Both the position numbers and the translations under genes were made by a program. Source: Pseudoalteromonas carrageenovora IAM 12662 (GTDB lineage Bacteria; Pseudomonadota; Gammaproteobacteria; Enterobacterales; Alteromonadaceae). From it: a stretch of DNA of 64,000 nucleotides. The notes beneath the pieces were generated by a model that saw nothing but the letters and a program-made list of their open reading frames with translations, had not been told where the DNA came from and did no database searches. The stretch spans positions 1,677,154-1,741,153 of the forward strand of contig NZ_LT965928.1 of the NCBI RefSeq assembly GCF_900239935.1. Direction: 5' to 3'. This document shows, one piece after another, positions 55,330 to 63,944 of the stretch. The first letter of the stretch is position 1; every line of letters starts with the position of its first letter.

Positions 55330-56511
55330 ATGACTTTAGAATCAGTGGTAATTGTAGCAGCTAAGCGTACGCCTATGGGCGGCTTTATGGGCGCATTAAC
55401 CGATGCACAATCTACCGAGCTTGGCGCTACCGCCATTGCAAGTGCACTTGCACAAACTGGTTTAGCTAATGATGCAATAGATGAAGTAATTATGGGCTGT
55501 GTATTGCCAGCGGGCCTTGGCCAAGCGCCAGCACGCCAAGCAATGTTAAAAGCAGGCCTTGCTCTGGGCACGGGTGCTACCACCATTAATAAAGTATGTG
55601 GCTCTGGTTTAAAAGCCGCCATGCTCGCAAACGACTTAATTAAAGCGGGCTCAATTAGCAGTGCAATTGCTGGCGGCATGGAAAGCATGAGTAACGCACC
55701 GTATTTTATACCTAAAGCACGTGGCGGTATGCGTATGGGCCACGGCGAAATTAAAGATCATATGATGAGCGATGGCCTAGAAGATGCTTACGATAACAAA
55801 GCAATGGGCTGTTTTGCACAAGATACTGCCGATGAGTACGGCATTGGCCGTGAGCAAATGGATGAGTTTGCACTGGGCTCGTTAAGTAAAGCCAATGCGG
55901 CAATTGAAAACGGCAGCTTTGAAAACGAAATTGCGCCGCACACCATAAAAACCCACAAGGGCGATGTAACCGTATCGGTTGATGAGCAGCCCGGTAATGC
56001 CCGCCCAGAAAAAATACCAAGCCTGCGTGCTGCCTTTAAAAAAGACGGCACCATCACTGCGGCTAATTCATCGTCAATTTCTGATGGTGGCGCAGCGCTT
56101 ATATTAATGAGCGAATCAAAAGCAAAAGAGCAAGGCTTAGCACCGCTTTGTAAAATTGTAGCGCACAGTACGCACTCTCAAAAACCAAGCGAATTTACAG
56201 TAGCACCTGTGGGCGCTATGAACAGTGTGCTTGAAAAAGCAGGCTGGACAACTGCTGATGTTGACCTGTGGGAAATTAACGAAGCCTTTGCCATGGTTAC
56301 CATGCTTGCTATTAACGAATTAAAACTTGATGAGAGCAAAGTAAACGTAAACGGTGGGGCGTGTGCTCTTGGCCACCCAATTGGTGCCAGCGGCGCGAGA
56401 ATTTTAGTCACGCTTATTCACGCACTTAAAAACCGTGGCCTTAAAAAAGGAATTGCGTCTTTATGTATTGGCGGCGGCGAAGCTGTAGCCATGGCTGTAG
56501 AGGCTTACTAA
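55330..56511 (+). CDS. Acetyl-CoA C-acyltransferase (thiolase)
   Basis: 393 residues from the ATG at 55330 with a CGGAG site; the frame extends to 55303 without support. Thiolase motifs: VIVAAKRTPMGGFMGAL, nucleophilic Cys in TTINKVCGSGLKAAML, GGMESMSNAPYF, NVNGGACALGHPIGASGARI and CIGGGEAVAM with the second Cys. It cleaves acetoacetyl-CoA or 2-methylacetoacetyl-CoA. It is the first gene of the divergent valine/isoleucine arm (ivdA position in Shewanella-type regulons). Confidence 0.93.
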   Translation: MTLESVVIVAAKRTPMGGFMGALTDAQSTELGATAIASALAQTGLANDAIDEVIMGCVLPAGLGQAPARQAMLKAGLALGTGATTINKVCGSGLKAAMLANDLIKAGSISSAIAGGMESMSNAPYFIPKARGGMRMGHGEIKDHMMSDGLEDAYDNKAMGCFAQDTADEYGIGREQMDEFALGSLSKANAAIENGSFENEIAPHTIKTHKGDVTVSVDEQPGNARPEKIPSLRAAFKKDGTITAANSSSISDGGAALILMSESKAKEQGLAPLCKIVAHSTHSQKPSEFTVAPVGAMNSVLEKAGWTTADVDLWEINEAFAMVTMLAINELKLDESKVNVNGGACALGHPIGASGARILVTLIHALKNRGLKKGIASLCIGGGEAVAMAVEAY

Positions 56512-56591
56512 CAAAGCAGTTAATTAACTAACAGCAACTAAAATGCACCGTACTCATACTAATAACAAAACGGTGTCATTTTTTAAAAGAA

Positions 56592-56604
56592 CACACTAAC
56601 AACA
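56592..56604 (+). promoter_or_regulatory. CA-rich leader motif of mmsA
   Basis: CACACTAACAACA directly upstream of and abutting the mmsA ribosome site (AGGA). It differs by one base from the liuA motif and so pairs with the small-RNA segment with a single internal mismatch. Confidence 0.35.
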
Positions 56605-56614
56605 GGATTTACCC

Positions 56615-58105
56615 ATGCACCAAGTTCCACTACTTATAAATGGCGAATTTGTTCAGTCGGCTTCAAACGAGCTTATTGATGTAATTAACCCAGCAAACCA
56701 AGAAGTACTTGCGCAAGTTCCATGCACTACCGACTCAGAAATGGATGCAGCTATTGCCTCGGCCTCAGAAACATTTAAAACATGGAAAGATGTGCCCATT
56801 ACCGAGCGTGCTCGCATTATGATGAAATACGCGGCGCTGTTAAAAGAGCACCACGATGAGCTTGCGACCATTATTTGCCATGAACTAGGTAAAACGTTTG
56901 AAGATGCAAAAGGCGATGTATGGCGCGGTATTGAAGTAGTAGAACAAGCTGCAAATGCACCATCATTAATGATGGGCGAAACAATGGAAAACGTTGCCCG
57001 TAAAATCGATACCTATTCTTACATGCAGCCCCTTGGCGTATGTGCAGGCATTACGCCGTTTAACTTTCCGGCGATGATCCCACTTTGGATGTTTCCGCTA
57101 GCTATTGTATGTGGTAACACCTTTATTTTAAAACCCTCTGAGCAAGACCCACTCACACCAATGCGTTTAGCTGAGCTATTTATTGAAGCCGGCGCACCAA
57201 AAGGCGTATTGCAAGTGGTTCATGGTACAAAACCGCAAGTAGACCGCTTATTAGAAGACAAAGCCGTACGTGCAATTTCGTTTGTGGGTTCGTGTGCTGT
57301 AGGTGCATATATTTATTCTAAAGGCACACAAAACCTTAAGCGCGTGCAAGCGTGTGTGGGTGCTAAAAATCACATGGTTATTATGCCAGATGCGAGTAAA
57401 TCGCACGTGGTAAATAACCTAGTTGGCGCATCGGTTGGTGCTGCCGGTCAGCGCTGTATGGGTATTTCGGTGTCTGTGTTTGTAGGGCAAGCAAGTGAGT
57501 GGGTAGATGAAATAAAAGCAGGCTTTGAAAACGTACGCCCAGGCGTGTGGGATGACAAAGACGCAGCCTACGGCCCACAAACATCAAAAGCCGCAAAAGA
57601 GCGTATTTTATCGCTTATAGCAAGCGGTAAAGAGCAAGGCGCCACCTGTTTAATTGATGGCTCAAACTACACAGTAGAGGGCTACGAGCAAGGTAACTGG
57701 GTTGGCCCAACTCTATTTACCGATGTGACAAAAGAAATGGACTTATACAAAGAAGAAATCTTTGGCCCTGTGCTTGCCTGTATGTTTGTAGATACGCTTG
57801 ATGAGGCAATTGCCCTTATTAACGAAAGCCCGTACGGCAACGGTACCTCGTTATTTACCTCAAGTGGCGCTGTGGCTCGTAAATTTCAACACGAAATTGA
57901 AGTAGGCCAAGTGGGTATTAATGTGCCTATTCCGGTGCCGCTGCCGTTTTTCTCGTTTACGGGCTGGAAAGGCTCGTTTTACGGCGATACACACACTTAT
58001 GGTAAGCAAGGTATACGTTTTTACACAGAAACTAAAACCATTACCTCACGTTGGTTTGAAGACGACATCGCTTCAGGTCCAAACATGAGCATTAACTTAA
58101 AATAA
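56615..58105 (+). CDS. mmsA: CoA-acylating methylmalonate-semialdehyde dehydrogenase
   Basis: 496 residues of the aldehyde dehydrogenase superfamily. [70 protein letters not shown] and the catalytic Cys in [12 protein letters not shown] mark the MmsA type. It converts methylmalonate semialdehyde to propionyl-CoA, the end of valine degradation, and can also use malonate semialdehyde. It lies 103 bp after the thiolase. Confidence 0.94.
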   Translation: MHQVPLLINGEFVQSASNELIDVINPANQEVLAQVPCTTDSEMDAAIASASETFKTWKDVPITERARIMMKYAALLKEHHDELATIICHELGKTFEDAKGDVWRGIEVVEQAANAPSLMMGETMENVARKIDTYSYMQPLGVCAGITPFNFPAMIPLWMFPLAIVCGNTFILKPSEQDPLTPMRLAELFIEAGAPKGVLQVVHGTKPQVDRLLEDKAVRAISFVGSCAVGAYIYSKGTQNLKRVQACVGAKNHMVIMPDASKSHVVNNLVGASVGAAGQRCMGISVSVFVGQASEWVDEIKAGFENVRPGVWDDKDAAYGPQTSKAAKERILSLIASGKEQGATCLIDGSNYTVEGYEQGNWVGPTLFTDVTKEMDLYKEEIFGPVLACMFVDTLDEAIALINESPYGNGTSLFTSSGAVARKFQHEIEVGQVGINVPIPVPLPFFSFTGWKGSFYGDTHTYGKQGIRFYTETKTITSRWFEDDIASGPNMSINLK

Positions 58106-58125
58106 ACACACTCAAAAATAATAAA

Positions 58126-58192
58126 GAAGGGCGCAAAGGCTAAACCCGCTGACAAGCAACTAGAACACACACATCAGCCTTTGCCGCTCTTC
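58126..58192 (+). repeat. Long imperfect hairpin between mmsA and the acyl-CoA dehydrogenase gene
   Basis: GAAGGGCGCAAAGGCT (58126-58141) pairs with AGCCTTTGCCGCTCTTC (58176-58192) with one bulge and one mismatch around a ~34-base loop. No T tract follows. It could stabilise or partly attenuate the operon transcript. Confidence 0.5.
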
Positions 58193-58212
58193 ACTCATTT
58201 ACCCTAATGGGA

Positions 58213-58225
58213 CACACTAACAACA
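58213..58225 (+). promoter_or_regulatory. CA-rich leader motif of the acyl-CoA dehydrogenase gene
   Basis: CACACTAACAACA, identical to the mmsA motif, 19-31 bp before the ATG and just upstream of the AGAGG ribosome site. Confidence 0.35.
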
Positions 58226-58243
58226 CAATTAAAGAGGTCTACC

Positions 58244-59401
58244 ATGGACTTTAACTTATCAGAAGATCAACAAGCCTTTGCAGAAACTGCACGCCAATTT
58301 GCAGAATCAGAACTTGCTCCACATGCAGCAAAGTGGGATCGCGAGCATATTTTTCCTAAAAATACGATTAAAGCGGCGGGCGAGCTTGGCTTTTGCGGTT
58401 TATACACGCCAGAGGAAGCCGGCGGCCTTGGTTTATCACGCTTAGATTCAAGCATTATATTTGAGCAGCTTGCTATGGGCTGTACAGCTACAACGGCCAT
58501 GCTAACTATTCATAATATGGCCACGTGGATGGTAGCAAGTTTTGGTACAGATGCAGTTAAAGATGCATACGTAGAGCAACTAGTAATGGGCAAGCTACTT
58601 GCCTCTTATTGTTTAACTGAGCCAGGGGCGGGCTCAGATGCAGCATCACTAAAAACAAAAGCTGTGCTTGAAGGTGATGAGTACGTTATTAACGGCTCAA
58701 AAATGTTTATATCGGGCGCGGGCGAAACTGAAGTTTTAGTGGTAATGGCACGTACCGGTGGCGAAGGCGCTGCGGGTATTTCGGCATTTGTAGTCCCTGC
58801 AGACGCACAAGGCGTTGAATACGGTAAAGCAGAAGAAAAAATGGGTTGGAACGCACAACCAACACGCTTAATTAGTTTTGAAGATGTGCGTATTCCGGCG
58901 CATAACTTATTAGGTAAAGAGGGTGAAGGCTTTAAATTTGCCATGCAAGGCCTAGATGGCGGGCGCATTAATATTGCCACATGCTCAATTGGTACAGCAC
59001 AAGCTGCGCTAAACACGGCAAAAGAGTACTTAAAAGAGCGCACTCAATTTGGTAAACCCTTGGCTGCGTTTCAGGCTTTGCAGTTTAAAATTGCAGATAT
59101 GAACACCGAACTTGTAGCTGCACGCCAAATGGTAAGGCTTGCGGCATTTAAACTTGATACCGGCGATAGTGAAAAAACTACCTACTGCGCCATGGCTAAA
59201 CGTTTTGCCACCGATGTTGGCTTTAACGTGTGTAACGAGGCACTGCAAGTACATGGTGGTTACGGTTACATAAAAGAATACCCGCTTGAGCGCCATGTAC
59301 GTGATGTACGCGTTCATCAAATTTTAGAAGGCACTAACGAAATTATGCGTGTAATTATAGCGCGCCGTATTTTAGCCGAGTCTGCAAGCGACGTTTTATA
59401 A
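58244..59401 (+). CDS. Acyl-CoA dehydrogenase (isobutyryl-/2-methylbutyryl-CoA type)
   Basis: 385 residues. FNLSEDQQAFAETARQFAES at the N terminus, CLTEPGAGSDAASLKTKAVL, GSKMFISGAGETEV, TQFGKPLAAFQALQFKIADM, and the C-terminal catalytic Glu region YPLERHVRDVRVHQILEGTN with EIMRVIIARR. The late Glu in EGTNEIMR separates it from isovaleryl-CoA dehydrogenase. Context assigns isobutyryl-CoA or 2-methylbutyryl-CoA. It is 10 bp before the next gene. Confidence 0.9.
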   Translation: MDFNLSEDQQAFAETARQFAESELAPHAAKWDREHIFPKNTIKAAGELGFCGLYTPEEAGGLGLSRLDSSIIFEQLAMGCTATTAMLTIHNMATWMVASFGTDAVKDAYVEQLVMGKLLASYCLTEPGAGSDAASLKTKAVLEGDEYVINGSKMFISGAGETEVLVVMARTGGEGAAGISAFVVPADAQGVEYGKAEEKMGWNAQPTRLISFEDVRIPAHNLLGKEGEGFKFAMQGLDGGRINIATCSIGTAQAALNTAKEYLKERTQFGKPLAAFQALQFKIADMNTELVAARQMVRLAAFKLDTGDSEKTTYCAMAKRFATDVGFNVCNEALQVHGGYGYIKEYPLERHVRDVRVHQILEGTNEIMRVIIARRILAESASDVL

Positions 59402-59411
59402 GGAGCAAGTT

Positions 59412-60197
59412 ATGTCACAATCTAACCCGAGTATTGAACTGACTACCGAAGGCCATGTTGCTATTTTAACTATGTCTAACCCACCAGCTAATACCTGGAC
59501 AAAAGACACCTTAATTGATTTAAAAAACAAAGTTAACGAGCTTAATAGCAACAAAAACATTTATGCCTTAGTGCTTACTGGCGAAGGCGAGAAGTTTTTT
59601 AGCGCCGGTGCCGATTTAAACGTATTTGCTAGTGGCGATAAAGGCGTTGCCGCTGATATGTCGCGTGTATTTGGTGAAGCCTTTGAAGCACTCACTAATT
59701 TTACAGGGGTGTCGGTTGCGGCCATTAACGGTTATGCCATGGGCGGCGGACTAGAAGTAGCGCTTGCATGTGATATACGCATAGCAGAAGAGCAAGCACA
59801 AATGGCACTGCCAGAGGCAAAAGTGGGTTTATTACCGTGCGCGGGTGGCACGCAAAATTTAGCATGGCTTGTAGGTGAAGGCTGGGCAAAACGCATGATT
59901 TTATGTGGCGAGCGCTTAAAAGCCGATAAAGCCTTACAAATTGGCTTAGTAGAAGAAGTAGTCCCACAAGGCGAAAGCTTTTCAGCGGCGTTAAAACTTG
60001 CGAACCAAGTAAGCGAACAAAGCCCAAGCTCGGTAGCTGCATGTAAAACGCTTATACAAAAAGGCCGCCACCAACCTATGGCAAGCATATTACCACTTGA
60101 GCGTGAATTGTTTGTTGGGCTGTTTGATACACAAGATCAACAAGAGGGCGTTAATGCCTTTTTAGAAAAACGCCGCGCTAATTGGGTAAATGGCTAA
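59412..60197 (+). CDS. Enoyl-CoA hydratase
   Basis: 261 residues of the crotonase family. Oxyanion segments KFFSAGADLNVFASGD and AINGYAMGGGLEVALACDIR, catalytic Glu region ALPEAKVGLLPCAGGTQNLA. Likely hydrates methacrylyl-CoA and tiglyl-CoA in the valine and isoleucine branches. It overlaps the next gene by one base (TAATG). Confidence 0.9.
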   Translation: MSQSNPSIELTTEGHVAILTMSNPPANTWTKDTLIDLKNKVNELNSNKNIYALVLTGEGEKFFSAGADLNVFASGDKGVAADMSRVFGEAFEALTNFTGVSVAAINGYAMGGGLEVALACDIRIAEEQAQMALPEAKVGLLPCAGGTQNLAWLVGEGWAKRMILCGERLKADKALQIGLVEEVVPQGESFSAALKLANQVSEQSPSSVAACKTLIQKGRHQPMASILPLERELFVGLFDTQDQQEGVNAFLEKRRANWVNG

Positions 60198-61348
60198 TGA
60201 GTAATTTAACGTTATTAAATAATGCCGACGACCCCGTGCTATTTGAAACGGCAAGTGCAGCAAATGGCAGCTTAATTGGGCTTATTACACTCAACGTACC
60301 TAAAGCATTAAACGCCCTTAATTTTGACATGATCAAATTACTCGAGCCGCAATTGCGCGCTTGGCAAAGCGATGATGCAATCGCAATGGTTATTTTAAAA
60401 GGCGCAGGGGATAAAGCATTTTGCGCTGGTGGCGATGTAGTTAGCCTTCATCATGCAATGGCGCAAGGAAAACCAACAAGCTTAGTGGAAGACTTTTTTA
60501 CCCTAGAGTACCAGCTGGACTACCTTATTCATTGCTACGAAAAACCACTTTTAGTATGGGGGCACGGCATAGTAATGGGGGGCGGTTTAGGCCTAATGGC
60601 CGGTGCTAGCCACCGCGTAGTAACCGAAACATCGCGCATTGCTATGCCAGAGCAAACCATAGGCTTATACCCAGATGTAGGCGGTAGTTACTTTTTACAT
60701 AAAATGCCACAAAGTGTCGGGCTATTTTTAGGGCTAACATCGGCCTCTATTAATTGTGAAGATGCACGCTTTGTATCGCTTGCCGATCACTTTATCGACA
60801 GCACTAAATATGATGCCATGCTAGCGCAAATTTTAGCGGCTAAGTGGGGCAAAACCGCAAGCTTAAATCATGAGCGTTTGACTAAATTATTAACCGATTT
60901 AGATAACCAATCTGCGCGTATGCCCAAAGGCAATATTAAAGCTAACTTAGCAACCATTCAAAAATTAGCTGAATTTAATACGCTACAAGAACAAGTTGAT
61001 TATCTTTTAGGCCTAGCTACTGACGATAAATGGCTGCAACGCGCCCAAAAATCACTTAAGCATGGTTGCCCACTAAGTTGCGCGCTAGTAAGTGAGCAGC
61101 TAAAAGCCAGTAAAGGCAAAAGCTTACTAGCGTGTTTTAAAATGGAGCTGGGTATGTCCGTACGCGCTGGCGAAGTAGGTGAATTTCAAGAAGGCGTAAG
61201 AGCACTATTAATAGATAAAGACGGCGCGCCTAATTGGCAATACAAAACACTGAATGATGTACCACAAGCAATAATAGAGAGCTTTTTTGCTAACCGTTTT
61301 GGCGAAAATCACCCACTCAATAGCTTAGACACCCCAACACACACATAA
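60197..61348 (+). CDS. 3-hydroxyisobutyryl-CoA hydrolase
   Basis: 383 residues from the ATG at 60197, overlapping the hydratase stop by one base; an upstream TTG is not needed. A long crotonase-type protein with HIBCH hallmarks: ITLNVPKALNALNFDMIKLL, FCAGGDVVSLHH, WGHGIVMGGGLGLMAGASHR, MPEQTIGLYPDVGGSYFL, and the ~130-residue C-terminal extension. It frees 3-hydroxyisobutyrate for MmsB. Confidence 0.92.
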   Translation: MSNLTLLNNADDPVLFETASAANGSLIGLITLNVPKALNALNFDMIKLLEPQLRAWQSDDAIAMVILKGAGDKAFCAGGDVVSLHHAMAQGKPTSLVEDFFTLEYQLDYLIHCYEKPLLVWGHGIVMGGGLGLMAGASHRVVTETSRIAMPEQTIGLYPDVGGSYFLHKMPQSVGLFLGLTSASINCEDARFVSLADHFIDSTKYDAMLAQILAAKWGKTASLNHERLTKLLTDLDNQSARMPKGNIKANLATIQKLAEFNTLQEQVDYLLGLATDDKWLQRAQKSLKHGCPLSCALVSEQLKASKGKSLLACFKMELGMSVRAGEVGEFQEGVRALLIDKDGAPNWQYKTLNDVPQAIIESFFANRFGENHPLNSLDTPTHT

Positions 61349-61358
61349 AGGAAAGACG

Positions 61359-62258
61359 ATGACTAAACTCAATATTGGTTTTATCGGCTTAGGTAATATG
61401 GGCGGCCCTATGGCGGCTAATTTAATTAAAGCCGGCCATAATGTTACAGCATTTGATTTAAACCAGTCGGTCTTAAATGAACTTACAAGTAAAGGCGCAC
61501 ACGCAGCTGAAAATGCAAATGCATGTGCAACCAATGCCGATATACTTATTAGTATGTTACCTGCGGGCAAACATGTTAAATCGCTTTATTTAGGCAATAA
61601 CGATGATAGCGGCTTAATTAATGTGCTTAGCAAAAACACCTTAGTGATAGATTGCTCAACAATAGATGCAGAGTCGGCCCGTGTGGTTGGCAGCGCACTT
61701 GGCGAGCAGGGTATTAGCTTTGTAGATGCACCGGTATCGGGCGGTGTTGCTGGGGCAACCGCAGGCACGCTTACGTTTATTGTAGGTGGTAGTAAAGCCG
61801 CGTTTAATACCGCACAACCTGTGCTTAATGATATGGGTAAAAACATATTTCATGCAGGTGATATTGGCGCAGGACAAGTTGCAAAAATATGCAACAACAT
61901 GCTTCTCAGTATTTTAATGGCAGGCACGAGCGAAGCCCTGCAAATGGGTATTAATAATGGGCTAGATGCAAAAGTACTCAGCGACATTATGACTGCAAGC
62001 TCTGGCCGTAACTGGACCCTTGAACTTTACAACCCATGCCCAGGCGTAATGGATACAGCCCCTGCAAGTAACGATTACAAACCGGGCTTTATGGTCGATT
62101 TAATGGCTAAAGATTTAGGGCTTGCCATGGAAGCCGCGCAGCAAAGTAATTCTTCAACCCCAATGGGGTCAATGGCTAAAAATTTATACACTATGCTACA
62201 GCACCAAGGTGCTGGCAGTGATGATTTTAGCGCCATTTTTAAACTGTTTTCTAAGTAG
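61359..62258 (+). CDS. mmsB: 3-hydroxyisobutyrate dehydrogenase
   Basis: 299 residues. NAD-binding GFIGLGNMGGPMAANLIKAG, the DAPVSGGVAGATAGTLTFIV substrate loop, the catalytic Lys in GQVAKICNNMLL, and KDLGLAMEAAQ near the end. It oxidises 3-hydroxyisobutyrate to methylmalonate semialdehyde, the MmsA substrate. It starts 10 bp after the hydrolase with an AAGGAA site. Confidence 0.95.
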   Translation: MTKLNIGFIGLGNMGGPMAANLIKAGHNVTAFDLNQSVLNELTSKGAHAAENANACATNADILISMLPAGKHVKSLYLGNNDDSGLINVLSKNTLVIDCSTIDAESARVVGSALGEQGISFVDAPVSGGVAGATAGTLTFIVGGSKAAFNTAQPVLNDMGKNIFHAGDIGAGQVAKICNNMLLSILMAGTSEALQMGINNGLDAKVLSDIMTASSGRNWTLELYNPCPGVMDTAPASNDYKPGFMVDLMAKDLGLAMEAAQQSNSSTPMGSMAKNLYTMLQHQGAGSDDFSAIFKLFSK

Positions 62259-62267
62259 GAGTAAGGC

Positions 62268-63038
62268 GTGGAAATTAAAAATAACACGGTAGTAATAACC
62301 GGTGGCGCACAAGGCTTAGGCTTTGCAATGGCGCAAAAATTTGCCCTTATGGGCGCTAACATCGCACTTATAGATATGGCGCAAGAGTTATTAAACAACG
62401 CATGCGAGAAACTAACACAGCTTGAAGGTGTATCTGGCACTATTAAAGGCTACGCCTCAAACGTAACTGTTGAGAGCGAAGTAGAAAACGTATTTAATAC
62501 CATTAATAGCGATTTTGGCCACATTGGTGTGCTTATAAACAACGCCGGTATTTTACGCGACGGCATGTTTATAAAAGCTAAAGACGGCAAAGTGGTTAAA
62601 AAAATGTCCCTTGAGCAATTTCAATCAGTAATTGATGTAAATCTCACTGGCGTATTTTTAGCAGGGCGTGAAGCTGCAAGCCACATGATTGAATCAGGCA
62701 AAGGCGGCGTTATAGTCAATATGTCGAGCGTAGCGCGAGCAGGTAACATAGGCCAAACAAACTACGCGGCATCAAAAGCAGGCGTAGTAGCACTTACCAC
62801 CACGTGGGCTAAAGAGCTTGGCCGCTTTGGTATACGCGTAGGCGCTATTGCACCAGGTGTAATAAGTACCGCCATGACCGACGCCATGAAACCCGAAGCC
62901 AGACAACGTATGCTTGCAGTAACACCCGTAGGGCGTTTAGGCGAAAGCGACGAAATTGCCCATACAGCACAGTACATAATCGAAAACGACTTTTTCACCG
63001 GTCGCGTGGTTGAAATAGACGGCGGTATTCGTTTGTAA
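62268..63038 (+). CDS. SDR-family NAD(P)-dependent oxidoreductase (ivdG position)
   Basis: 256 residues of classical SDR fold. TGGAQGLGFAMAQKFALMGA cofactor site, NNAGILRDGMF, NMSSVARAGNIGQTNYAASK with the Tyr-x-x-x-Lys pair, and APGVISTAMTDAM. The insert KAKDGKVVKKMSLEQF is typical of this operon's SDR. By context it could be 2-methyl-3-hydroxybutyryl-CoA dehydrogenase of the isoleucine branch; an acetoacetyl-CoA reductase role is the alternative. It is the last gene of the arm and ends before a terminator. Confidence 0.85.
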   Translation: MEIKNNTVVITGGAQGLGFAMAQKFALMGANIALIDMAQELLNNACEKLTQLEGVSGTIKGYASNVTVESEVENVFNTINSDFGHIGVLINNAGILRDGMFIKAKDGKVVKKMSLEQFQSVIDVNLTGVFLAGREAASHMIESGKGGVIVNMSSVARAGNIGQTNYAASKAGVVALTTTWAKELGRFGIRVGAIAPGVISTAMTDAMKPEARQRMLAVTPVGRLGESDEIAHTAQYIIENDFFTGRVVEIDGGIRL

Positions 63039-63062
63039 ACCGAACTGGGTTAAAATTGATTT

Positions 63063-63096
63063 AAAAAGCATGGCGCTTGTGGGCTGTGCTTTTTTG
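63063..63096 (+). terminator. Rho-independent terminator of the ivd arm
   Basis: AAAAAGCA / TGCTTTTT stem with further GC pairs inside and a T6 run, 25 bp after the SDR stop. Confidence 0.75.
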
Positions 63097-63104
63097 TTTT
63101 AAAA

Positions 63105-63303
63105 AATGCCTAATAAGAGTGGCTTTTGAATCACCTCTTTAAATAATAAGCTCAACCTCATTATCTCCCATTGTTGTTGGGTGCCTCATAGAGTTAAATC
63201 GAATAAACGAAGCTATCCAGTATAAATACGCTTTAATGGTACTTTTATCATAACGCTTTAGATACATTTGTTCGGCTATCATAGTTAAAAAAGGTGATTT
63301 CAT
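63105..63303 (-). pseudogene. intI: Remnant of an integron integrase gene (intI), internally deleted and frameshifted
   Basis: From the ATG at 63303 the protein reads MKSPFLTMIAEQMYLKRYDK, then STIKAYLYWIASFIRF and HPTTMGDNEVE, the N-terminal SAM-like domain of IntI tyrosine recombinases. The frame then stops at 63139. In the next frame LLFKEVIQKPL follows at once, which resembles the IntI segment ~20 residues further on (consensus-like LYKEVIxxPL). So a short internal deletion plus frameshift occurred, and the catalytic domain (RHRY) is missing altogether. Domain match is from memory of VchIntIA-like proteins. Confidence 0.8.
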
Positions 63304-63328
63304 GATATGAATCTCTAGCAAAATTTAA

Positions 63329-63344
63329 CTGTATATATAGACAG
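63329..63344 (-). promoter_or_regulatory. LexA (SOS) box upstream of the intI remnant
   Basis: CTGTATATATAGACAG has the exact CTGT-N8-ACAG frame and one change from CTGTATATATATACAG. It lies 26 bp before the intI ATG. SOS control of integron integrases is well established; here the box outlives its gene. Confidence 0.75.
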
Positions 63345-63447
63345 TGTGTATTGTTTTGTCCAGTATTACTGATCTCCACCATTTCGGTGTATTTGTGCAT
63401 TGATTAAAAAATATTTTCCAGTTAACTAATTGTTTACAGGTGTTTAT

Positions 63448-63477
63448 TTGATGGTTAAGATAAATGCACTGTAATAT
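63448..63477 (+). promoter_or_regulatory. Candidate cassette promoter (Pc)
   Basis: TTGATG (63448-63453), 18-bp spacer, TAATAT (63472-63477), directed towards the first cassette from the intI-attI side, where Pc promoters usually lie. Confidence 0.35.
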
Positions 63478-63480
63478 ATG

Positions 63481-63512
63481 GACATTTGTCGGTTTATAAA
63501 ACGACAAATGTC
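63481..63512. repeat. 11-bp perfect inverted repeat in the putative attI region
   Basis: GACATTTGTCG / CGACAAATGTC with a 10-base interior, just before the GTTATGTGC insertion point at 63525. It may be a transcript hairpin or an integrase-related structure. Confidence 0.45.
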
Positions 63513-63545
63513 GTAGACAAAATTGTTATGTGCTTGGAGTTAGTA

Positions 63546-63839
63546 TTGGTCAAAATAGTAGAAGAACTAATTGTTAGCGGGAAATGGCTCTATGATGAAG
63601 CTGTAGATATGGAGGCTCATATTATTAAAACTAATTTCAAGCCTGGTTCTGGCGACCACGAAGATGAACCTGTCGTTAGAGAGGATCGTTTTGGTGAGTT
63701 TTATGGTCTTCATATTGGCGCATACTCAAATACTTCTACTTTTCAGGGAGGAGCATATTCGTCAATTGAAGAAGCACAAAAATATGCGTCAACGGTGTGT
63801 CCATCACTAGTATGGAACAAGCGTGAGCCTCGCACATAA
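63546..63839 (+). CDS. Integron cassette protein, unknown (97 aa)
   Basis: A TTG start with a GGAG site 6 bases upstream gives VKIVEELIVSGKWLYDEAVD, later GDHEDEPVVREDRFGEFYGL, then GGAYSSIEEAQKYA and a Trp-Asn-Lys end. The frame is open back to 63486, but those residues cross the GTTATGTGC cassette boundary, so the internal TTG (or the ATG at 63528) is preferred. No family recognised. The frame ends at TAA, which is itself the first bases of the attC site, a common cassette arrangement. Confidence 0.65.
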   Translation: MVKIVEELIVSGKWLYDEAVDMEAHIIKTNFKPGSGDHEDEPVVREDRFGEFYGLHIGAYSNTSTFQGGAYSSIEEAQKYASTVCPSLVWNKREPRT

Positions 63840-63944
63840 CGCCCAGCTCAATCCGACCTCCACTGCGTTGCTCGTTTTGTGCTTTTCCGCTACGCTCGCA
63901 CAAAACAATCAACTCCGTTCCGGCGGCTTAGCTGGGCGTTGGTA
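63834..63944 (+). other. attC recombination site of the integron cassette
   Basis: Outer arms TAACGCCCAGCT (from 63837) and AGCTGGGCGTT (to 63940) are inverted, with AAC at 63838-63840 and GTT at 63938-63940, the conserved core bases. An inner hairpin TTTTGTGC / GCACAAAA lies in the middle. Length ~103 bp core to core. Sequence past GTT should belong to a next cassette or flanking DNA. Confidence 0.8.

Noticed and set aside
63325..63507. 60-residue minus-strand frame in the attI region
   Set aside because: Spans the LexA box and the inverted repeat, has no ribosome site and no recognisable sequence.
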